Assembly: GCA_015494165.1 (NCBI GenBank)
Contig: WGBS01000109.1
Span: 1-5,668, forward strand
DNA from: Gammaproteobacteria bacterium
Lineage (GTDB): Bacteria; Pseudomonadota; Gammaproteobacteria; S144-34
Length of the DNA stretch: 5,668 nucleotides
Reading direction: 5' to 3'
The notes under the pieces were generated by a model, which searched no databases, had not been told where the DNA came from, and worked only from the letters and a program-made list of their open reading frames with translations. Positions 5,375 through 5,668 of this stretch are shown one piece after another. Position numbers and translations under genes: made by a program. Positions within the stretch are counted from its first letter, which is position 1. Every line of letters begins with the position of its first letter.

Positions 5375-5668
5375 TCAAGCCCGGGTCGTCCTGCGGGCGC
5401 GCGGGCGGCGAGGGCGCCCGCGCGCGCGCGCGCCGCCGGTCCGCGGCAGCGCGAGCAGGCGCGCCCCCTCCCTGCGCACGAACTCGGCGAAGGCCTCGGC
5501 CACCGGCGACAGGCGCTTGCCGCGCCGGCAGACCAGGTGCCAGTGGCGCAGGATGGGGAAGCTCTCGGCCTCGAGCACCGCGAGGCGGCCGAGCTCGAGC
5601 TCCATGCCGAGCGTGTGGAGCGAGACGATGCCGAGCCCGAGCCCCGCCTCCACCGCCTGCTTGATGGC
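5375..5668 (-). CDS. cbbR: LysR-family regulator, CbbR-like, C-terminal fragment (5' end outside window)
   Basis: The last 97 residues of a LysR-type transcriptional regulator, entering at the right edge in frame (AIKQAVEAGLGLGIVSLHTL) and stopping at TGA 5377-5375. The visible part is the end of the effector-binding domain. SLHTLGMELELGRLAVLEAE, FPILRHWHLV and GKRLSPVAEAFAEFV match the pattern I know from CbbR/RbcR proteins, which activate Calvin-cycle (RubisCO) genes in response to metabolites. The DNA-binding helix-turn-helix is not in the window. After EGARLLALP (residues 67-75) comes a low-complexity Arg/Ala/Gly/Pro tail of about 22 residues, partly encoded by a CG repeat. It is co-directional with the cus cluster, 85 bp upstream. 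Whether it regulates cus or belongs to a carbon-fixation locus further right cannot be seen. LysR assignment is firm; CbbR is likely but based on a fragment. Confidence 0.75.
   Translation of the reverse strand, partial: AIKQAVEAGLGLGIVSLHTLGMELELGRLAVLEAESFPILRHWHLVCRRGKRLSPVAEAFAEFVRREGARLLALPRTGGARARGRPRRPRARRTTRA
5419..5432. repeat. (CG)7 dinucleotide run in the 3' end of the cbbR-like gene
   Basis: Seven consecutive CG units lie in the part encoding the Arg/Ala/Gly-rich C-terminal tail of the regulator. Such runs can slip during replication and shift the frame; here that would only alter the last residues. Confidence 0.7.

Overview
The window is strongly GC-rich and carries one tightly packed, minus-strand copper/silver efflux operon. 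In transcription order (right to left) it holds: the 3' end of a LysR-type regulator gene, cbbR-like (entering at the right edge, stop at 5375-5377); a small secreted cysteine-rich protein of no family I recognise (5289-4891); a TolC-family outer membrane factor, cusC-like (4812-3517); a periplasmic adaptor, cusB-like (3520-1985); and the first 662 residues of an RND pump, cusA-like (1988 to the left edge). The cusC/cusB and cusB/cusA junctions are both ATGA 4-bp stop/start overlaps, and each gene has a good Shine-Dalgarno sequence. No gene is supported on the plus strand. The long plus-strand reading frames there are antisense shadows of high-GC coding sequence.

Together the three main genes encode a tripartite HME-RND efflux complex. 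CusA in the inner membrane uses the proton gradient, CusB bridges the periplasm, and CusC forms the outer-membrane channel. Copper/silver specificity is supported by CusA-type residues: Asp405 in the TM4 motif MVDAAIVM, and Met572 and Met622, which align with E. coli CusA Met573 and Met623. The third methionine ligand (E. coli Met672) lies beyond the window.

Three things differ from the textbook E. coli Cus system. CusB carries two protein-identical copies of a Cys-free, Met-containing heavy-metal-binding motif near its N-terminus, plus a His/Gly-rich C-terminal tail. No CusF gene is visible; an eight-cysteine exported protein of unknown family stands at the head of the cluster instead. CusC has an ordinary-looking signal peptide rather than an obvious lipoprotein one.

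The LysR fragment resembles CbbR, the RubisCO operon activator. With the high GC content and Gram-negative tripartite pump, this suggests (inference only) an autotrophic proteobacterium, perhaps a sulfur- or ammonia-oxidising gamma- or betaproteobacterium. The 85-bp gap 5290-5374 is the best place for an operon promoter, and the 78-bp gap 4813-4890 holds two overlapping inverted repeats. No RNA genes, insertion sequences, CRISPR arrays or origins were seen.
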